From: an uncultured Coriobacteriales bacterium
GTDB taxonomy: Bacteria > Actinomycetota > Coriobacteriia > Coriobacteriales > QAMH01
Direction: 5' to 3'
Length of the DNA stretch: 64,000 nucleotides
Assembly: GCA_934646835.1 (NCBI GenBank)
Contig: CAKUES010000008.1
Coordinates: 32,590 to 96,589, forward strand
Position numbers and translations under genes: made by a program. The notes under the pieces are model-generated. The model did no database searches. It had not been told where the DNA came from and saw nothing but the letters and a program-made list of their open reading frames with translations. Below, piece after piece: positions 61,006-64,000 of this stretch. Each line of letters begins with the position of its first letter. The first letter of the stretch is position 1.

Positions 61006-61341
61006 GATTGCTCCGCCGGTCTGAATCAGCGAAGCCCCTCAGGATTTGCCAGCAGGACGAAAAGGGGATCGCCAAAGGAGGGAACATGGCGTAGTCGTCT
61101 GCTGATCGCAAGTTCAAAATAGATAACGAACCTAAAGGCTCACTAAAAAGCATGTGTGCGTTTTGTGAAGCGACGGTTTACTCGAAAAACGGAAACATTC
61201 AACTGGCAAACGGGACGACAAAAGCAGCTCAGTGAGGTGTTTTGGTCTTCGAATGCAAGCCGCCTGCGCTGAAGAATCCATAGTAACCAACTGGGATTTA
61301 TCGGCTCAGTCGATATTTCATCGCACGCATCTCCCAATGCA
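61006..61341. other. Intergenic, no convincing gene
   Basis: About 335 bases with stop codons in all frames except a 64-codon minus-strand frame that has no ribosome site or family resemblance. Composition is more AT-rich than the neighbouring genes. Confidence 0.4.
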
Positions 61342-61365
61342 AGCAGCGTGCGGTTGCACGCTGCT
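61342..61365 (-). terminator. Hairpin at the end of the histidine kinase gene
   Basis: AGCAGCGTGC/GCACGCTGCT with a GGTT loop overlapping the kinase stop codon; no good T-run on the minus strand. Confidence 0.5.
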
Positions 61366-62614
61366 AGTTGGATTTCAAGACGACCTTGAAGCCGATGATA
61401 GGAGGCAGGCTCTTGGTGTAGACGTCGATGTCACCGCCGAGGCTCTCCGTCGTCTCTTTGGCAAGCGACAACCCGATGCCATGGCCGATCTTCTCTGCGC
61501 GTTCTGCATCAGCTCGATAGAAGCGCTCGAAGAGACGCTTGGGCTCGATGTTGTCCGCCTTGGCGTAGTCGTTTTCGACGTAAATGCAGGCGTACTTCCT
61601 ATCGCGCGCATGCACTTCGACGTTGATGGTGCCGCCTCTGTCGCAGTACTTGGTCGCGTTGTCCATAAGGATGACGATCACCTGCTTGAGCGCCGCCTCG
61701 TCGGTTTTGGCCATGACGTAGGGGTCGATGGAGGACTTCACCTTCAGGCCCGCCGCCTCTGCCGTGCCACGCCAGGTGTTGACGACGCCGTCGACGCAGG
61801 TGCTGACGCTGATCATCTTGAATTCCAACGGGTGTGCGCTCTCGTCCATGCGTGACAAGACGACCATCTGCGTGATGAGGTCGCTCATATCGCGGCACTC
61901 GGACTTGATGTCGTCGAGGTACTCGCACGGCCCCAGCTCCATGGCTGCGAGGTCTGCGTCGGTCATGATGAGCGTAAGCGGCGTCTTGAGTTCGTGGCTC
62001 GCGTTGGAGATGAAGCGCTTCTGGCGCTCGAAGGAGTCCTGCACCGGTTTGGTGGCAAAGCGGTTGTAGAAGAGGTTGAGCAAGACGATGACGAGCGAGA
62101 AGACGAAGAGCATCATAATCGAGCCGCTGAAGACGACGCGGTCCTTGACGCGAGAGCTGCCGGTGTCGACGAAGACCACCATCGTCTCGTCGCCGTCAGC
62201 GAACATGCCGTAGCGGTAGTTGCCCTCCCAACCATGTGGGACGCCGCCATCGTAAACCTGCTGGCATAGCTCGAGAGCCTGTTGCTTGCTTACTTCGGCG
62301 ATGTGGCTTGCGTCGACTTGCGGCTCCTTGCCGTCACTGAAGACGGTGACGAAGTAGCGTGTCGAGTAAGGGGTGTCCGCGTTGACCACCGGGTTGAGGC
62401 CGCCGGTGACCTGGGCGTCTTGGAGTTCCTTGAGGGATTGCTCGTCTGTGGGCATCTCGCCGCCGTTGAGGTGGATGGCGTAGACGAGCGTGTCGACAAA
62501 CCTGTTGGTGCGCAAGACTGTGAGGTCGTAGAGGAAAAACGCCGCTACGGAGCCGAGCAGTGCGATCGAGACGACGGTCGCGATGATGCTCTTGCGTCTA
62601 AAGCCCGCTAGCAT
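61364..62614 (-). CDS. Sensor histidine kinase
   Basis: 416 residues: two membrane helices (about 10-31 and 160-183) enclosing an extracellular sensor region of about 125 residues without a recognised fold; HisKA domain with SNASHELKTPL and phospho-acceptor His207; ATPase domain with DNATKYCDRGG (N-box) and GHGIGLSLAKE (G-box). Its start overlaps the response regulator by 17 bases, so the two are co-translated. Signal unknown. The divergent MFS gene is a likely target. Confidence 0.93.
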   Translation of the reverse strand: MLAGFRRKSIIATVVSIALLGSVAAFFLYDLTVLRTNRFVDTLVYAIHLNGGEMPTDEQSLKELQDAQVTGGLNPVVNADTPYSTRYFVTVFSDGKEPQVDASHIAEVSKQQALELCQQVYDGGVPHGWEGNYRYGMFADGDETMVVFVDTGSSRVKDRVVFSGSIMMLFVFSLVIVLLNLFYNRFATKPVQDSFERQKRFISNASHELKTPLTLIMTDADLAAMELGPCEYLDDIKSECRDMSDLITQMVVLSRMDESAHPLEFKMISVSTCVDGVVNTWRGTAEAAGLKVKSSIDPYVMAKTDEAALKQVIVILMDNATKYCDRGGTINVEVHARDRKYACIYVENDYAKADNIEPKRLFERFYRADAERAEKIGHGIGLSLAKETTESLGGDIDVYTKSLPPIIGFKVVLKSN

Positions 62615-63284
62615 CGGTCTGCTCGAGGACGTAGCCTGCGCCGCGCTCGAAACGCAGCACCACAGGCGCGCCGATCTTGGCGATCTTCTTGCGGAGGTTG
62701 GAGACTTGCACCCACACGACGCTCGTGTCGACGTCCTTCTCCCAGTTCCAGACCTGGTCGAGGATGCGGTCGATGGGGGCGATGGCGCCGGGGCGGGCCA
62801 TCAGCATCTCCATGATCTGGAACTCCTTGCCGCCCAACAAGATCTGGGTCCCTTGGTACTCCAGCTTGTGGGAGGAGCAGTCGAGCTCCATACCCGCGAA
62901 TTTGACGAGCTCCGGCGAGAAGGAGTCGCGTCGGCGCAGCATGGCGCGCACGCGTGCGGAGAACTCCGTGAGGTCGAAGGGCTTGGGGAGGTAGTCGTCA
63001 GCGCCGGCATCAAGGCCCTCGACGCGCTGGCTGATCTCTGTCAAGGCGGAGAAGAGCATGACGGGGCAGGTCACGCCGCAGGCGCGAGCTTCCTTCAAGA
63101 CGTCGAGCCCGTCTTTGCCGGGCATCATGACGTCGAGTACGAGCCCGTCGTAGGTGCTGTTTTGGATGTAGTTGAGGGCAGTGTCGCCGTCTCCTACGGC
63201 GTCGACTGTGTAGCCTTCGCGCTCGAGGACCTTGGTAAGCGTCTTGAGAAGTCGAGGGCTGTCCTCGGCGATGAGTAGCTTCAA
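62598..63284 (-). CDS. OmpR-family response regulator
   Basis: 228 residues. Receiver domain with EDS acidic pocket, phospho-acceptor Asp51 in LVLDVMMPGKDG and LPKPFD Lys101; C-terminal winged helix with GGKEFQIMEMLMARPG and VSNLRKKIAKIG. TTG at 63284 is chosen because GGAG lies 6 bases upstream and MKLLIAEDS matches family N-termini; an in-frame ATG at 63344 would add 20 unconserved residues. First gene of the two-component operon. Confidence 0.93.
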   Translation of the reverse strand: MKLLIAEDSPRLLKTLTKVLEREGYTVDAVGDGDTALNYIQNSTYDGLVLDVMMPGKDGLDVLKEARACGVTCPVMLFSALTEISQRVEGLDAGADDYLPKPFDLTEFSARVRAMLRRRDSFSPELVKFAGMELDCSSHKLEYQGTQILLGGKEFQIMEMLMARPGAIAPIDRILDQVWNWEKDVDTSVVWVQVSNLRKKIAKIGAPVVLRFERGAGYVLEQTDASGL

Positions 63285-63567
63285 ATGGTGCTCCGATGTA
63301 AAAAACAGGGCTTCGCGAGAGTCCCTGCCAAATTCCTTTCCCATAGCAGAATACTAGCAGGGAATATTGGAAAACCGAATATGTAAGTGTTCAATGGTCC
63401 AACTTTAGGGTGAATTAAGGCACAATCCCTAGCATTTCATTCGAGATATGTGTCGGCGGTCCAAGGGACGTTGCTTGGCGTCTGTGTCTGGGAAACAAAG
63501 GACCAATGACCGATCTACTGGTTTTCGTGCTTGTAAATCTGGGGAGCGAGCGCGGAGACCCGTCAGC

Positions 63568-63601
63568 GCATACGCATGTGTTCTTCGCTCAAGGCGTATG
63601 C
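63568..63601. promoter_or_regulatory. Inverted repeat upstream of the MFS gene
   Basis: GCATACGC (63568-63575) and GCGTATGC (63594-63601), perfect 8-bp arms, about 30 bases before the start codon. Possible operator or leader hairpin. The 63285-63567 region otherwise shows only AT-rich promoter-like DNA (CACAAT near 63421). Confidence 0.5.
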
Positions 63602-63629
63602 ATGAAATCTCAGTAAGGAGGGATTTAAC

Positions 63630-64000
63630 ATGAGCGAATCCAAAGAGTTCACGGTATCGGAGGTCATCGACTCCTTCGGTATCAACGGCCATACTTGGCT
63701 GATGTTCGTCCTGCTTGGCCTGGCGAACATCTTCGACGGCTATGACTTCATGGTCGTTAATTCCACCAACACCTACCTTGCCGCTTCCTTCAACATGATT
63801 GACTGGAGCACCGGCAAGGCTGTTGTCGACTCTGCAGCAATGGGCTCCCTCACCACGTGGGGCCTGCTCGGCATGGTTCTCGGCGGCGCTTGCGGCGGTA
63901 TCCTGTCCGACAAGCTCGGCCGTAAGAAGATGCTCATCATCGCATGCTTCTTCTATGGCATCTTCACCCTGCCCCAGGCATTCTCCCAGAGCCTCGGCTT
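63630..64000 (+). CDS. MFS transporter, aromatic acid:H+ symporter-like (partial)
   Basis: First 123 residues; the gene runs off the window. After a short cytoplasmic N-terminus, helix 1 contains LANIFDGYDFMVVN, the DGYD motif of the AAHS (aromatic acid:H+ symporter) subgroup, and loop 2-3 has the MFS motif GGILSDKLGRKK. AAGGAGGG precedes the ATG. Divergent from the two-component operon, which may control it. Substrate unknown. Confidence 0.85.
   Translation, partial: MSESKEFTVSEVIDSFGINGHTWLMFVLLGLANIFDGYDFMVVNSTNTYLAASFNMIDWSTGKAVVDSAAMGSLTTWGLLGMVLGGACGGILSDKLGRKKMLIIACFFYGIFTLPQAFSQSLG

Noticed and set aside
61232..61855. 207-codon plus-strand frame
   Set aside because: Shadow of the histidine kinase on the opposite strand; no ribosome site or recognisable product.

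Overview
The window looks like a chromosomal segment of a monoderm, high-GC actinobacterium of the class Coriobacteriia (Collinsella/Olsenella-like; the genus is inference). Grounds: an actinobacterial-style dcw cluster without ftsA, followed by pgeF-yggS-sepF-proC-yggT-divIVA; a PPi-type phosphofructokinase; class A RNase P RNA; many TTG and GTG starts; secreted proteins ending in Lys-rich Ig-like repeats; and no outer-membrane genes.

Layout. 1-1.8 kb: end of a PGPGW-type membrane protein gene and a PPi-dependent phosphofructokinase. 2.4-25.5 kb: peptidoglycan synthesis and cell division (mraZ, rsmH, ftsL, ftsI, murE, murF, mraY, murD, ftsW, murG, murC, murB, ftsQ, terminator, ftsZ, then the ylm-type block). 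25.5-31.6 kb: rnpB, tRNA-Gln, two identical tRNA-Glu genes, and small or poorly known genes (a Cys-rich FeoB-associated-type peptide, a DUF4868/KwaB-like protein, a TRIC/UPF0126 channel). 31.8-43.3 kb: a locus with a secreted Ig-like protein, a FecCD/BtuCD-type ABC importer, a membrane-anchored surface protein, an ExbB/MotA-type proton channel, an ExbD-like DUF2149 protein, a large GLUG-repeat secreted protein and a P-loop NTPase. 44-55 kb: DNA uptake and housekeeping (comEA, comEC, holA, rpsT, lepA, cinA C-terminal domain, dus, MATE, hemW). 55-64 kb: a repeat-rich segment with a predicted nuclease, a Crp/Fnr regulator, a bacterial PH-domain pair, a two-component system and the start of an MFS transporter gene.

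The strongest candidate for an undescribed system is 31.8-42.5 kb. An ExbB/ExbD-like proton-motive-force motor is translationally coupled to a cell-wall-spanning surface protein and sits beside a siderophore/corrinoid-type ABC importer, in a cell that should have no outer membrane. Two surface proteins of the locus share an extracellular module and two share a second small module, which suggests a dedicated capture and delivery apparatus across the thick wall.

The intergenic regions are unusually rich in palindromic repeats of several families. They include MITE-like elements with a GGGGAGGGAC stem, nested 120-128 bp palindromes with a constant centre but exchangeable arms, TCTGAACGA palindromes, 79-nt direct repeats and a 7-bp tandem array after hemW. 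Three membrane divisome proteins (FtsL, FtsQ, FtsW) carry unusual basic low-complexity cytoplasmic tails.
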